Part shown: in pieces, positions 44,298-56,393 of the stretch
How the letters are laid out: every line of letters starts with the position of its first letter
Numbering within the stretch: the stretch's first letter is position 1
From: Cercophora sp. LCS_1
Lineage: Eukaryota; Ascomycota; Sordariomycetes; Sordariales; Lasiosphaeriaceae
Length of the DNA: 64,000 nt
Assembly (NCBI GenBank): GCA_036250225.1
Contig: JAPZLL010000015.1
Span: 248,001-312,000, forward strand
Direction of reading: 5' to 3'
Made by a program: the position numbers and the translations under genes
Notes under the pieces: model-generated
Told to the model about the DNA's origin: nothing
The model's input: only the letters and a program-made list of their open reading frames with translations
Databases searched by the model: none

Positions 44298-44594
44298 GTG
44301 ACGCGGGGCCCTCACCTGCATCCAAAGACCAATTTGGTGGTTACCTTCATACAGTTCAACTTCCTCCACTCGATCGTCACGTTGCTCCCTGCACATCAGA
44401 ACGAAGTGAAGTTCCCAGATAGATCGTCGCTCCAGATCGCGGACGATCTGAGGTGCATGAAGCCCGTCAATATCGCCAAGTCTCAACATGCATGCGTCAT
44501 CAAGGATGAGGGGTACATTCTGGTTTGGGAAGATGAAGCATCAAAGATCGTGGACACTGCCCGAGGGCTTGAAGTAAAGCTGCTGTTACTTTGA
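44298..44594 (+). pseudogene. Coding remnant resembling an N-terminal module of fungal glycosyltransferase-like proteins
   Basis: The frame has no ATG near its 5' end, yet its sequence looks protein-like: FNFLHSIVTLLPAHQNEV, KFPDRSSLQIADDLRC, SQHACVIKDEGYILVWEDEA and KIVDTARGLEVKLLLL. The 'CVIKDExxxLVWED' pattern resembles a segment upstream of chitin-synthase-like glycosyltransferases in some fungi; this is recalled family resemblance, not a search result. A TGA ends it where relatives continue. No glycosyltransferase domain follows. Confidence 0.35.
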
Positions 44595-45292
44595 TGGGGT
44601 CAAGGTAGCAGCAGTCAAGTCGATGGGCCTGTGTCAGCTCATGAGAGCGCTTTGAGCGGCGCTGATGGCGGTGACGATGACGATGACGCGGCGGACAGCT
44701 GATGGAAGTGCGAGTATAAACAACGCAACTTTGGTTATTATTACTAGGCCCTAACAGATTCTCGCATGGCCCTTTTCCCTGGATGTTTGCAGTCAGTTCG
44801 TGACGCTGTGGTTTGTCTGGGTTCGGACGCGCGGCGTGCAGGCATCCTTGAACCCCGCGCAAAGGATGTCGTCAGCACCAAAAGGCAACAACACTTGCAT
44901 GCCATATCAACTGCATTGCGAACGACTTCATCTCTGAATCTGCACCGACCATCGATATGGACCAGAACCCCAATGCCGGGAGACGCCGGATCAGGGCGAG
45001 TGAGAGTATCAAATATCTCAACGGAACCCCCTATTTCATCCCCCAGTGCGGATTCGGGAGGTGCCACCACACCGGCCACGCTGAACAAGCACACGCTTTC
45101 ATTCGGGCGGCTCAGGCGGCGCGACCAACGTTGTATGAACGAATTTGCGCGCGTCCGGTTCGCAGCTTGATCGAATCCTGGCAGAGAGAGTCTGCGACTA
45201 AAACAACAAGCCCGCGACATGTCTGCCCACACCGTCCTCGTCCGCCACCGGAACGGCTGATTGACGTCGGGCCTCTGTTGCAAGAAACTAGC
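44595..45292. other. Intergenic region
   Basis: An in-frame upstream extension of the next gene (from 44957) exists but has no conserved look. Otherwise nothing is seen. Confidence 0.4.
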
Positions 45293-46126
45293 ATGTCGGC
45301 CCAAGCTCAATCCCCGTTCTTTGCACGTTTGCCTCTGGAAATCCGGAACCACATCTACTCCTTGGTGTTACCTCCTGAGAAACGTGTCTGGGTTCGCTAC
45401 AGCCCTTTCGAGATACAGAACCCCCTCGGATCGACCAACAGCGGGGGTAGCCTTCCTCTCGAGCATTTTCCCTGCCGCAAGGCACCGGCCGACATGACAT
45501 ACACCAAGCCGCACGAGCAGGGTTGCTGCATCGCAAGCTATGCAGGCTTCTTCGGGCAGGTCGAGACCCTCGGGGTCCAGCCGGATAAAAACGCTCTTGG
45601 GCTGATCAAGACGTGCCAGCGGGTGTAAGTCTACTTGCTTACTTTTTGTCCTTGGCGAGGCTTCTTACATAGCAGATACCTCGAGATCTCGGCGCTTTCG
45701 TCCTTTTGCTTCGATGACTTGAACACTCTCAACGAGTTCGCCTGTTTTTACAAGACGATCCCAGTTCGGCATCTTCAGGTCGTACTATACACATCGAGGA
45801 TGCTCTACTACGAGCACCCGGACATCTTGATCAGCCGCGCCGAACACGACAACTGGCAGAAGAAGTTGAACGGCTCTTGGGAACGCAAGTTGCAAGAGGT
45901 TTCGGAGGCGTGTTCCCGCATTCCAGGTCTCAAGACGCTGTTGCTGTCGGTGCATCCCGATCCTGTTTTTGCGGACCTGGTGAACAAAAAAGCGGTACTG
46001 GAGTCGCTCAAGGCCGTGACTGCGGTTCCGACCGCGTATGCCGAGATTCTGTCCAAGAGAGCGGGAGGAGGTCCGATATTGTTGAGGTTTGATGGTGATG
46101 AAGTCGAGCTGGACTGTTTGGATTGA
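45293..46126 (+). CDS. F-box/DUF7730-like hypothetical protein, 260 aa
   Basis: Two exons, 45293-45624 and 45676-46126, have a 51-nt GTAAGT..CAG intron with matching phase. The start MSAQAQSPFFARLPLEIRNH was chosen because LPLEIRNHIYSLVLPP is the characteristic opening of this fungal family; an in-frame ATG at 44957 would add 112 poorly conserved residues. Later sections read LGLIKTCQRV, then FDDLNTLNEFACFYKTI and LQVVLYTSRM. Such proteins are very numerous in Pezizomycotina and none has a firm role. No lesions are seen. Confidence 0.75.
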
Positions 46127-46747
46127 CTGGGACACGGAATTCTGGTTCCACAACATGTGTTGGGTCCTGGAGTTGCGCCCGTGGCGCCATGATAGCAGGC
46201 GGATCCCTGACCAGAAAGCCGGACAAGAGATTGAGGTGATGAGACTTTGAGTGGTTTAATTGGTGCGCGAGTCGTACCTGCAAAGAAAGGATATAGAACA
46301 CTAAGGTCGTCACAATGATCTCTAGTACTGTCATACGTCGGAGTCTCATATACAAACGTACAAACGTCGTTTCAAAAAAGGAATATCCTTCTAGCTTTCC
46401 CAGTGCGCTGTTTATTTTGTAGGTAGCTTGCCGGGTTCTTCGCATTCGCTTGTTGGGCCAATCAGCGGGAGCCGAGTCCGAGACGGGAGCCGAAGGCCGG
46501 CGAGCCGCGACCACTTCCGGCATTCAAAGAGCTCCGAACCAGCCCCACCCGCGTCATGGCGAAATAATCTCGGCATTGCCACTTCAAGCTCGTCCCTCTG
46601 GGGATTCTTATAACTAGACGAAACATTTCACAGCTCCCGATGCCCACGCTTCACTCATGAAAACACCCCAATCTCCCAGTCCTTGGACCGCCACACACAA
46701 GACCACGCGCCCAAGCCAAGCAACCTCACTAAGGAACCTCAGACGCA
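46127..46747. other. Intergenic region
   Basis: No gene is visible. It serves as promoter for the DUF4188-like gene. Confidence 0.4.
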
Positions 46748-47723
46748 ATGGGGGCAAAGTCACTCCCGCCATTCACACCAATCTTCCCACCCAACTCAAA
46801 GCGCCTACCTTTTCCTAAATCCCTCCTCTCAAATGTACGCGTCTCCCTCTCTCACACTCACAGGACTCGACTAACACGCCCAGCTCATCAAAGACTCCTT
46901 CTCCCTCCGCAGCCTCGTCCTCCTCGGCGCCCTCACGCAAACCCTCATCTCCCTCTTCCTCCCACACCCCTACCTCCCCGCCACCATCCTTCTCCTAATA
47001 ACCATCGTCACCCACCTCCACAGCATTCTAACCTTTTCGGTCCCTCCCATCCCAACCACCATCAACACGAAACTAACCCGCAGCCATCTAAACACCCCAA
47101 TCCCCCACCGCACAACAACCTCGTTTCCTCTCGCATCCTACAACCCAAGCGTACAGGACACTCCGTACTCTCCAACCCATCGACCGGGTTTAGCCCTCCT
47201 CCACCTAACAGTCCGTTTCTCCCACCCTTTGGGGGTCCTCCACCCCGGCGCTCGGGACCTCCAATCCCACTTTCTCGCATGCAACAAGCGCCTCCTCTCC
47301 GAATCCAAAGCAGCCGATCGATTCGGATGTATGGGGATTTCATCGTGGCGAGGCGACACGCTAGACACAAACAACACATTTATGACTGCGTACTACTTTA
47401 AGAATGTGGAGGGACTGCATGCGTTCGCACATGACGAGGTACACATGAAGGCATGGGTGTGGTTTGAGGGGTGGGCGAAGAAATGGGGCTTGGGAAGGAT
47501 TGGGGTTGCGCATGAGACGTTTGTGGTTGGGGAGAATGGGTTTGAGGGGGTGGGGCTGGGGATGCCTGCTACGCTGCTTGCTGGTGGTTCAATGAAAGTG
47601 AAGAGGGAGGATGGGGATCAGGAACAGTGGTGGGGGACGATGGTTGCTGCGGGGCGGGGTGGCATGGAGGGACGGTTGGGGAGGAGTATCGGGAGGCATG
47701 GAGGGAAGAACGTGGAGGAGTGA
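46748..47723 (+). CDS. DUF4188-like putative monooxygenase, membrane-attached, 308 aa
   Basis: Two exons, 46748-46834 and 46884-47723, have a 49-nt intron. After a short N-terminus come two hydrophobic segments (SLVLLGALTQTLISLFLP and YLPATILLLITIVTHLHSIL). The C-terminal half contains RFSHPLGVLHPGARDLQ, FGCMGISSWRGD, FMTAYYFKNVEGLHAFAHDE and GVAHETFVV, the ferredoxin-like-barrel pattern of DUF4188 proteins annotated as monooxygenases or aldoxime dehydratase relatives. The extreme C-terminus is basic and Gly-rich. Codon use shifts from C-rich to G-rich along exon 2, as is seen elsewhere in this window. The substrate is unknown. Confidence 0.7.
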
Positions 47724-47900
47724 ATGTGGCTGGTGTGTTGATGCTGATCTTTTTGTTGCAAGGTTAAAGTGTGATATGTGTGGATGAGAAGCTGTGTGAG
47801 GCGGAAAATGCAAGACCGACGGCCCTCATAGCAAATCGCAGTCAGAACAGTCAGGGGAAACGCTCGCAACAAGAGATTCAATTTTCTTGGCATCATGGTG
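47724..47900. other. Short intergenic gap between convergent genes
   Basis: No feature is seen in this gap. Confidence 0.4.
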
Positions 47901-49094
47901 CTACACGGGGCTGATACTGCTAGCACAGGTACCCCTTTTACACCGTCCCATCATCATTCGTCTTTCCGGCTCGCCTTCTCCTTCCACAGACACGGACTGG
48001 TTGTCACTGACAATCCTGCATGTGGGCCATGACGGCATATCGATGCGACTGCCACTTCCCAAGGCTGCCTCCCCCCTTGCCGGGCAGCACTGTGCGACCA
48101 GCGGACGAAGTGTCGGCAGACAAACAAAAACCATGCCGCAGCCAAGCTCGGCAATGGACCAGCTGGTGACGGTCACTGCCTGGAAGCTAAAGTCTGGGTC
48201 GTTGCCGAGGCCTAAGAATGGGACGCGGATGATGGAGATTGCACACGTGCTATGATTTTCGGGGTAGCGCCTCGGCTGTCAGCCAGTCCATTTCCTGGGC
48301 GATCAATTAGATACATAACTCACAAGAAACCTAGGCTGAACATGCCGACCAGGCATAACTTATCCATAACCGGGAGCCGCAAGGTGTTAAGGACTGGCAG
48401 CGGCAGGACGAAAATGGCAATGTCGGTCACGATGTTCCCCGTGGCATGGACGTACCACTGGGGGCCGACGCGAAGGCATGCGGGGCCGGCGCTCTTGTCC
48501 CAGAAGGCTGAGATGGGCCGGCACTGGAAGATGACGAGGCACAGCTGGAGCGTGCCCCATACCCCAACGAAGCTCAGGAGGATCCAGCACGCTATTTGCA
48601 CCTTTGGAAGCGGGAAGATGCGCAGGTAGTGGAGGAGGAAGCACACTTTGACCGCGATCAGGGCCGAGCGATATAGAATGACCGAGATGAAAAAAGACTG
48701 AGAGGGAAATAGCGTTAGCGAACAGTCTGACCAGCGGGGGGGTAATGATAACGCACTCTCCCAAACGATTTTATCTCGTCTGGTTTCAAATCCCAAACAT
48801 GCCGGCCGAGACCTTGCGTTGCGTCTTGTATTGCTCGTCAGCATAAGGTAGGTAGGTAGGTAGGTAGGCTATCAGAGCCAATGCGGTGCTGATGGCCGCG
48901 GTAAAACACTCACCGACGATGACCGATATGCCGCATATCAGGGTAAATACAAATGCCACCACCACTGCCCAGTCGTCGACGCCGAAGCGTTTTATGAGCG
49001 CGGCGCGCGTATAGAGTCGAAGCAAGACGGCTATCGCTGTCACTGAGAGCACCGCCGCGGACGCAGCGATAGCGACATTCTGCCGACCATCCAT
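47901..49094 (-). CDS. Rhodopsin-domain (Pth11-like) integral membrane protein, 326 aa
   Basis: Four exons, 49094-48914, 48833-48757, 48697-48324 and 48249-47901, join in phase. Conserved landmarks of the fungal rhodopsin-like family (PF20684) are RLYTRAALIKRFGVDDW, GLGRHVWDLKP, LRIFPLPKVQIACW, LVIFQCRPISAFWD, IAIFVLPLPVLNTLRLP and FSFQAVTVTSWSIAELGCGM. About six to seven membrane helices are visible. The C-terminal tail is cytosolic and basic. There is no CFEM domain, so it belongs to the larger CFEM-less group. These proteins are candidate surface receptors in fungi; no ligand can be inferred. Confidence 0.85.
48847..48868. repeat. GGTA tetranucleotide microsatellite
   Basis: Five GGTA units plus a partial one lie inside the first intron of the rhodopsin-like gene, near its acceptor. 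Confidence 0.85.
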
Positions 49095-50815
49095 CGAAGG
49101 TTGCCGTCATCAAAGTTACCGTTGTCAGCGGATGGAAGTGCCACTCGTGGGCCAGTGCGGCGCCGGGTTGATCAGCCGAGGAGAGCACGCGATGTGACAT
49201 GGTGAACTAACCCAGACTGAATTGGACTGGGTTGGGTGTGGACACCTGGGGCTTTTAGGTCACCACCTCCTTTCCAACCTCTCCATCTCCCACTTTGTGG
49301 AATGCCAAATAATTACATCACTCTATCCTTTTGAAAGCCACGGCGCTCAGGGTGGCCACCACCTGTCTCACTCAACAGCCCCTGCGAATTTAATTCACAG
49401 CTTTGCTGGCTTGCGGCAGGCAAGCGGCACTCTCCGAGCCTCCCTCACCTCCCGCCGGCTGGTAGTTACCGTCCCACGTGGTTCCAAAAAAGGGTGTTGG
49501 GTTTGGCCCTCTGTTAGTGGGCTTGCAGTGGATGATAGGGAATCTTAGCACACATCAAGAATCAAACACTCATTTTTGGAACCCACGTGCCGTGAAAGCG
49601 ACTTCAAGCAGTATCATTGAGTTTCCCGGAGCCAAAGCACCGGGTCACGACCGGTGAGCGAACTAAAAGTGACAGGTCGAAAAGCCATTGGAGGGTGCTG
49701 AAACCGTTGCGGCCGCCACCGACCAGTCTTGGGGTTACACAGTGGAAAAAACCACGCATCAACATCAAACAACAAACAAGAAGCCGCACAGTCCAATCCC
49801 TCTGCATTTTCGACCGCCGTCGGGTGCAACTGGACTTTCTGACACCAGAGGCTTCTGTTGATTCTACGAACCGCCTATTCAGAGGCGCAGCCGCAATGGC
49901 AATTCAGTCTCAACACTTTCACGCAGGCGGAGATGCGATAACCAGCCTCTTCGCTAAAAACGTGGCGTGGGTTACACGGCAGGAATGAATGTTGAGGAAT
50001 GAAAATCGCTGATCCCACCTCCCAATGGGAGCCGCACCTGGATGCTCTGACCTGCTCCTTTCTTGGACACACACGCAGCAGTGGCTTGTGCTTCCCCCCC
50101 CCTCTCTTGCACCGCAATCCAAAGCTCCCAGCTCTGTTGCAGATAGGTGGTGCTCGTGCCAACCCCAACTCAGATTTATGCCACATCATGCATGGCCAGG
50201 AAAGAGAGGGGCAGGTCTCCCTAACATGGCGTGCGATCCAAAGGACCAGGCTTGGGGGGGGCACGCGGTGTGAAGAGTGCGTCCGACACACTTGTATTGT
50301 TGCGCAGGGTCAGGAGTCGAACTCATGCTTTACACTCACAAGGTGGGGGGCTCGGGGGATGCTTCACCCTGCATGCAGCAAGCCCTGGTCTGGTGAATAT
50401 TACGTAACCGCTCCCTCATCTTATCTAATCTTCTTATATATAAAGGATACCTTGTGGCATCAGTTAGAAATAGTGGTGGGCGACTATAATTGTTGTGGGA
50501 TGCGGTAGGATGGAGGAGGACGGATGGGGTGCAGCATTGGGAGTGGGAAGAAGGTGGAGGGGTGAGTGTTGTCTCAATCTGACCTAGATATTGAAATACG
50601 CTCTTAATCGTCGCGCTTGTTTTGCCCTGCGACACAAGTGTCACTCTCTCGTGAATTGATCACATCTACAACGCTGTCCTGCTAGTTCTTCCTCTTGCAC
50701 TGTGCAAAAAGTCTTCATATCTCACACGAATGGATAGAGAATCTGAGCGAATCCTTGTAGCAGACCGGGAATACTGCTGTGGGAATCCGTTCTATGGGTC
50801 TAGGCTACGGGCCAA
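49095..50815. other. Gene-free region, first part
   Basis: Only short frames without conserved motifs. A few runs of C or G (for example 50094-50103 and 50254-50260) are seen. Confidence 0.4.
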
Positions 50816-51480
50816 TTATAGGCTTCGGATCGCAACTAGGCCAGTTGAAATCATAAGGCTAGTTGAACTCCCTATAAGCTGAAAGGAAGGCCCTGAAAAC
50901 CGACCTTCTGAAGCCCTGGAACATCGGATTTTCGGGGGGCTTCCAGTCGGGGCTGAATTTCAGGGGCTGCTTTGCAAAAAGGATTAATGGCTTTGTCGGA
51001 ATCAAACTAACGGCCTATCCAAGAGGGCGAAACCAGTGCAGAGTGACCCCTTGAGCCGCTCATCTATCTGATTGATGAAATGGATAGTCGTTGTTGCCGC
51101 TGACAAGGGGGCTACGCCTTGGCGGTCCTTCTTGGCGAAGGCGCTTCTTCTGGCGTAAGGCACTACCCACGACAAGGAAGGCACCACCAACAGCCATATA
51201 GCGATCCAATGGGTAAGCCTGGATAGGCTTCCCCCTGTGCAACTAGCCTAGACGTGGTAACTAGGCTAGTTGAGCCCCCTAGAATAGTGGTGATCCGAAT
51301 TCTATAACCTGCTAGAAGGCTAGTTGCAGGGTAGGCTTGTGGGCTTCCTGCGATTCCCGCTACGGTAGCGAGGGTGAGGTATGAAGGTGGTAGCCTGAGA
51401 CGCCAGGACAGGCTAAAGCCCATGCTTGAGAAAAGGATGGTCATCTTACACCCTTTGACCTCACGCAATCTCGTGTTGAA
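50816..51480. repeat. Repeat-like tract with inverted repeats of a GGCTAGTTG motif
   Basis: CAACTAGCCTAG at 51240-51251 and CTAGGCTAGTTG at 51261-51272 form a perfect 12-bp inverted repeat with a 9-bp spacer. Related units recur: a CAACT..AGTTG hairpin at 50833-50847, GGCTAGTTGA near 50857 and GGCTAGTTGC near 51317. No transposase-like frame is visible. It may be a degenerate non-autonomous element. Confidence 0.4.
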
Positions 51481-52830
51481 ATGTCTCTAATAGTTTGATG
51501 ATCCCTGGGTTGGATTGGCGGATAGTCTAAAACGCGATTTGGGCGCACCCTTACTGGAGGGAGCCTGCGTGGAAGGCCTGGACGTTACCCGGAATTCTCG
51601 GTGAGGACAGTCACAGGTTTGGGGCTCACAACACCATGTCTCTCGATGGATGCTTGGTGGTCTCGCTGCGACACGAGGAGTCGTGAGCATGGTGTTGAGC
51701 TGGCATGGGTTTTGGTTCGGCACACAAAGTCGTCATGGGTCTCCAAGGGGCCGGAATCCAACTGCCACGGCATCGCGGTCAAAGAAAAGTTCCACGAGGC
51801 AGAAAAAGGAACAAAGGTCCCGACATAGACGCCTGCCTGTGTTGCCAGGTCGCATTCATGTTAGTTCGCAAAGATCTAGACCGCGGCCCATCCCGTATGT
51901 GTACCACGTGGCCTGAATCATGGGTTGGTAGGTTAACTGCTGCGTCACTCACGGCATCGGATGTGTGTAGCGGGCCTAAGAGTGATTGCACGATGGGGAA
52001 CGCCGTTTGCTTCATTAGGCCCGGTGGTCAGCGAGGCCAAGCTGACGGCATCGCCCCTATCCACCATCGGAGTGCCCGGTTGGCAACTCAAGACTGATGA
52101 GGCGCCCAGGTGACGTGATAGTGGAGGATAAGCTGAGGGCTGGGATTCGGTGAACGGCAGAGTCGGAAAAATGGGCTCACAAGTTTGTCACTCCGATACG
52201 TGAGAGACGTCACCTCCACATACATTTCAAGCGCTATGATTGCTGCGTAATATCGTATCGGGAAAGTACAAGCCTGTCGGAAATTGCGGCAAAATCATAA
52301 CGCTGGGAAACGGTCGAGTCAGACGTTCCGTTGGGCCTTTGGGCACAGCTTAATTATAGAGTCGTTACTTGTTGACACGGTGGGCCTGAAAACAACCGGA
52401 ATCCTCCTGCATGGTTTCGGGTTGCTTTCGGGGCCAAGATGTGAGGCGGGCGTATGCATGATTTCGGTCGTGGCGCATGTCTTCGATTGGAATTGGATAT
52501 TGCCCAAAAGATGGCGGGCTGTGAGTGGTGGAGAAAGTGCACTTCGGATCGTGGTCACGATGCGTCGTGACAAAGTCACGGCGGTTCGTGAAAAAGATGG
52601 TGTGAGTACATGCAAGCCAAGGAGCTTGGAACCAATAACTCCGTTTCCAGCAACAAGTTCTGGACGTCCGGCTCGAGGTAGGTTTTATACCATCCTGGTT
52701 CTCCTGCCGGTTCCAGCTCACTCCTCTAACTTCACACATTTGTCTCGGTATTGGCTTTCCAACGCCAACCATCAACTTACTAGGACTTTGTTCAAGAGAA
52801 AACCAAACACCCGGGGCGGCAACGGCGGGT
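51481..52830. other. Gene-free region, second part
   Basis: No gene is supported. The last several hundred bases are upstream sequence of the C2H2 gene. Confidence 0.4.
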
Positions 52831-55325
52831 ATGGCCCACCGAGGCTCCCCGACCTTTTTCCATGGGCTTGCTTCTTCCTGCCGGTCCGTGTTGCGCCCTG
52901 CGAAGAGGGGGCGACGCAAACTCTCGAGTTCTTTCGACGATCGAGTTGATTTCAGGCAACCCGGGAAGAAACAACGCAACCTCTCTCCGACCGGCAGCGA
53001 TACCGACTCCGCAGGGAATCCGCCTTCTCTCTCTCCGACCGGCAGCGACACCGATTCCGCGGGGAATCCGCCTTCTCTGGGAAGCGATGGCGCCATGTCA
53101 CGTGAGCCGTCTTCCCGTGGAACTCCCCCGACACCCCGACAACCGAGCGAGTTTGACAACTTCAACCTCGATTCTTATGGCATTGGTTGTCATTTGGCGG
53201 TAAACGCCGGTTCCTCCTCTGGAATGGTTTCTCCCTGCTCGCACACAGGTACCCACCATGTGACCACCCCTGCTAGCTACCTGGACGACGGACAATGCTG
53301 TGGTCCGGTGGTCACGTTTTCATCTGCAAAGCTTTGCCCGCAGCCCAACTCGCTTCCCCATTTTCGCTCGCAGTCCCACGACGGGCCTTCGGAGCATAAC
53401 CCTTCATCTGGATCCGACGACCCGACTGGAAACTCACAGGACCTTGGAGACGCGCCGCAGGGAACCGACGACTCTTCCATGTCGTCTGAGCGGAAATCGT
53501 CACAGTCGGAGACGGCATATCCCCAGGAAGATGAGGGCGACGGAATCTCAGACGACGATTTGCTTTTCGACTTTGTGAAGTGCCACTTGTCCGAAGAGGC
53601 TGCAAGGTCATTCTGTGATTCGGTGAAGGGAAAGCTCGTCTACGTCCCCAGGGAGGAGCCCGACGCCGTGGGTGACCTCACCGCACTCACGTTGCTGGAA
53701 GGGCTGTACAAGAACATCAGGATCGGCGATTTTCGTGCCCCGGTGAGATCCGTCGCCTCAAGCTCTGAGCGGGGTGGCTCTACCACGACTGGTGACCCAT
53801 CAGGAGCCCCCTCGGGCCGCCGTGGTAAGAACCCTGCTCCTGTACCCCAGAAGCCCGACCGCAGTGGGGATCGCGCTCCAGGAGATGAGCCTGGCGAGGC
53901 GGCGGGAAAGGCGGTGCCAAGGGCTGCTACATCGACAGCTGGCTATCGGAATCTTCGGTGCGTTTACAATGCCGCTTTCCCAACCTACTACTGTGTCCGG
54001 GTCGGCAAAAAGTATCAGCCCTGTGCTGGGCCCGGGTACACCAGGATGCAGTACCTCAAGTAAGTCTAGCCATATTCAAGAGTACCTATGGGACTGCCCC
54101 TTCGAGGGTAGGTAAATTCGACTGACCGTGCCCGGGACTTGTGTTCTGCAGGGAGCACTTGAAGAACACACATCGCGCAGCGAGTTCCTTCAAGTGCCAC
54201 AATTGCCAGGACAACTTTCCGACAGACGCCGACCTTCGACGTCATAGCAGCGACGTTGACTGCTTCGCACGATGCGCCGAATGCAACGAGGAATTCAGCA
54301 GCAAAAAGGCGCGCAGTGAACACATTGCCAGCAACCACCTTGGAGCAAGCCACCACCCTCACATGCGAGACATGGACGGAGAAACCCAGCAGAAGCTCAA
54401 GGCTTCCTTGAAGAGTTTTACCGACTCCCTCAGGAGGAGTGATGAGGGTCAAGACGCCGCGCGGGACCGCTGGATTAGTGCGAACATCGACGAGTTCAAG
54501 ATTGGTCGAGACCCCAAGATCAACCCTCGGCTCGAACTTGGCCAGTGGTATATCATGTTTGCGGTGTTGTTTCCTGGTACACAAGTTCCCGAACATCCAT
54601 GTAAGTTTCATTCACGCCTGACTGTCCACCTCGAATCAGTGACTAACTGCATCTCACCTCCAGTTTACGAGGACTTTGAAATGGGAACGGAGGTTGTCAT
54701 TGAGCAAATTCTCTTCGTTTACGACAATGCCGTGAGGGCGAGCCTCTCAGAACGGGACTCGTCAGAGAACGGGCCTCCGCCTCCCACGGACCCCGAACGC
54801 TCACGGGAATTCTTTCGTCATATCCTCAGCTCTGCGTTGAACATTGCCGCTCACACCCGCCTGTCGCCCGGGGCATGGGGCCAACTGACAGCACCTCAGT
54901 CTTCGTCAACCAACGCATCTGGAGGGACTTCATTCTCGTCTTTTGATGAAATCGGCCACATTGATTTCATCCCAGCGGTCCCGCAGTACATGACTCCAAT
55001 GCCGGGGCATCATTTTGGCAGCACTGCTGGTTTTGCCGTTCCCCAACCAGTAACTCACGGCGGATATCTTCCCTCAGGCAGTCTTGCGACCGGTCTTGGC
55101 TACGGCTTTGTCCAGCTCCCACCACAGCCTCAGGGGTCCCCTGGGCAAGCTCAGCCACCACAGCTCATGGCCCCGCCACGAGCAGCCCAGCAGCAGCAGC
55201 AAGTCATTCAGGGCACGGGAGCCATGCAGCTAACCAACGCGTTTGGCACCTTGGATAATGGAGAGACGGGAAGCGGCGAGGGTTCGTGGCCAACGAACTG
55301 GGACAATACGTTTGACTCTGTCTAG
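52831..55325 (+). CDS. C2H2-type zinc-finger regulatory protein, 779 aa
   Basis: Three exons, 52831-54059, 54152-54600 and 54664-55325, join in phase from MAHRGSPTFF. The first 380 residues are Ser/Pro/Gly-rich and disordered, with a 16-residue repeat near residue 51. The finger region spans residues about 385-480: RCVYNAAFPTYYC, PCAGPGYTRMQYLKEHL, FKCHNCQDNFPTDADLRRH and CAECNEEFSSKKARSEH. This arrangement, with a degenerate first finger of 'CPY..C.GPG' type, is characteristic of a large fungal group of C2H2 regulators. The C-terminal third is Gln/Pro/Ser-rich, including a short poly-Gln, and may be an activation region. It is probably nuclear. The target is unknown. Confidence 0.85.
52981..53076. 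repeat. 48-bp tandem duplication in coding sequence
   Basis: Two in-frame 48-bp units lie at 52981-53028 and 53029-53076, differing at a few third positions. Each encodes a 16-residue LSPTGSDTDSAGNPPS unit in the disordered N-terminus of the C2H2 gene. Confidence 0.9.
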
Positions 55326-55953
55326 TTGTGCGTCTAGTTGTGTCTCGCTACACAATAGGAACAGACCTAACTTGGAGTTCTCTTCGTCACGATGCGATTG
55401 GCTTCTCTCTTATAACGCTCTGTTTGCAACAGAATGGTTTTTTCTTGAGTCGCTGTTATTTCCTCTTTAACTTCACTCAACGTTGGTTTTCGAACAAGCC
55501 AGAAATGGCGCCCACTCACTCAATACATGTACCTGGCACTTCAAAGATCTAGTTTGAATTTATCCCTCGGATGACCAATTTCCCAGCATTCGCCACACGC
55601 TGTAAACATGATTCCTAAAGAAAACAAGTTTCGGTGTCAGGGCAGCTCAAGGCGGGAGCTAAAACAAACTGCGAGCTAAATGGCGCCCGGAATTTAGAGG
55701 CATGGTGAACATACTGCTGGCACTTTCGATTCACGTATCTCTTCGAGCTACCGTCATCTAAGCAATCACCCTCTGCCGGATTCTCGGACCGGGGAGACTT
55801 CAGTCATTAAGCAACGAACAAAAAACCCACTTTCCTAGTCAGTTCACCAAAGAAGACAAATTTGATAAACACACGCGGTCCTTGAAAGTCAATCCGGGCT
55901 TCATTGCTATCAGCATGAACATCAACATGAATCGGTATGTGTCTTTCCCCAAG
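55326..55953. other. Intergenic region
   Basis: No gene is visible between two convergent genes. Confidence 0.4.
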
Positions 55954-56393
55954 TCATGTCGCTTCATCCATAGCGGCAGTTACATTCGCACCAGGAGTAA
56001 CCGGCGGGATTGGTATAGCACTATCCCGGAAGCCACTGTCAGCGAAAAACCCAAACTGCTTGAGACTGAATCCCGGTGAGCGGATCGACTTACATAGGAA
56101 CCACTACAATGAAGATAGCCGTTACAGCCGGCTTGCTGGCAACAATACGTCACACAATCTGACGGATTATACTCAGCACACTCCCTGCCGTCAAGGATTG
56201 CAGAAACAAGGGGACAACTTACTAACACTGCAATATCTCTTGTTCTATAAAGCAGTCAGTCAGTCATCAAAGCGACACGTGGATAAGTGAAGCGTACGAG
56301 AGCTGCATGCTCAGGGACTTCTGGCTCTGCAACCGGCTCCGGTAGAGCAAAGGCGAGTCCAGCAAAGACAGCGACGACGGTGAAGAAACGCAT
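55954..56393 (-). CDS. Small secreted six-cysteine protein, 94 aa
   Basis: The preferred model has three exons, 56393-56298, 56180-56094 and 56055-55954; the second intron is only 38 nt. The signal peptide is MRFFTVVAVFAGLAFA, followed by an acidic pro-region (LPEPVAEPEVPEHAAL). The mature part has Cys in the pattern C-x7-C-x3-CC-x4-C-x5-C (CAEYNPSDC, YCCQQAGC, HCSG) and ends VTAAMDEAT. An extra micro-exon containing NKRYC-like sequence between 56223 and 56244 is conceivable but does not join in phase. No family is recognised; it is effector-like by size and Cys content. Confidence 0.55.

Noticed and set aside
48698..48756. Continuous open frame across the second rhodopsin-gene intron
   Set aside because: Splicing the 59-nt intron yields the conserved GLGRHVWDLKP frame; reading through does not.
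50280..50345. tRNA-like TTCGA motif on the minus strand
   Set aside because: No acceptor or anticodon stem can be formed around it.
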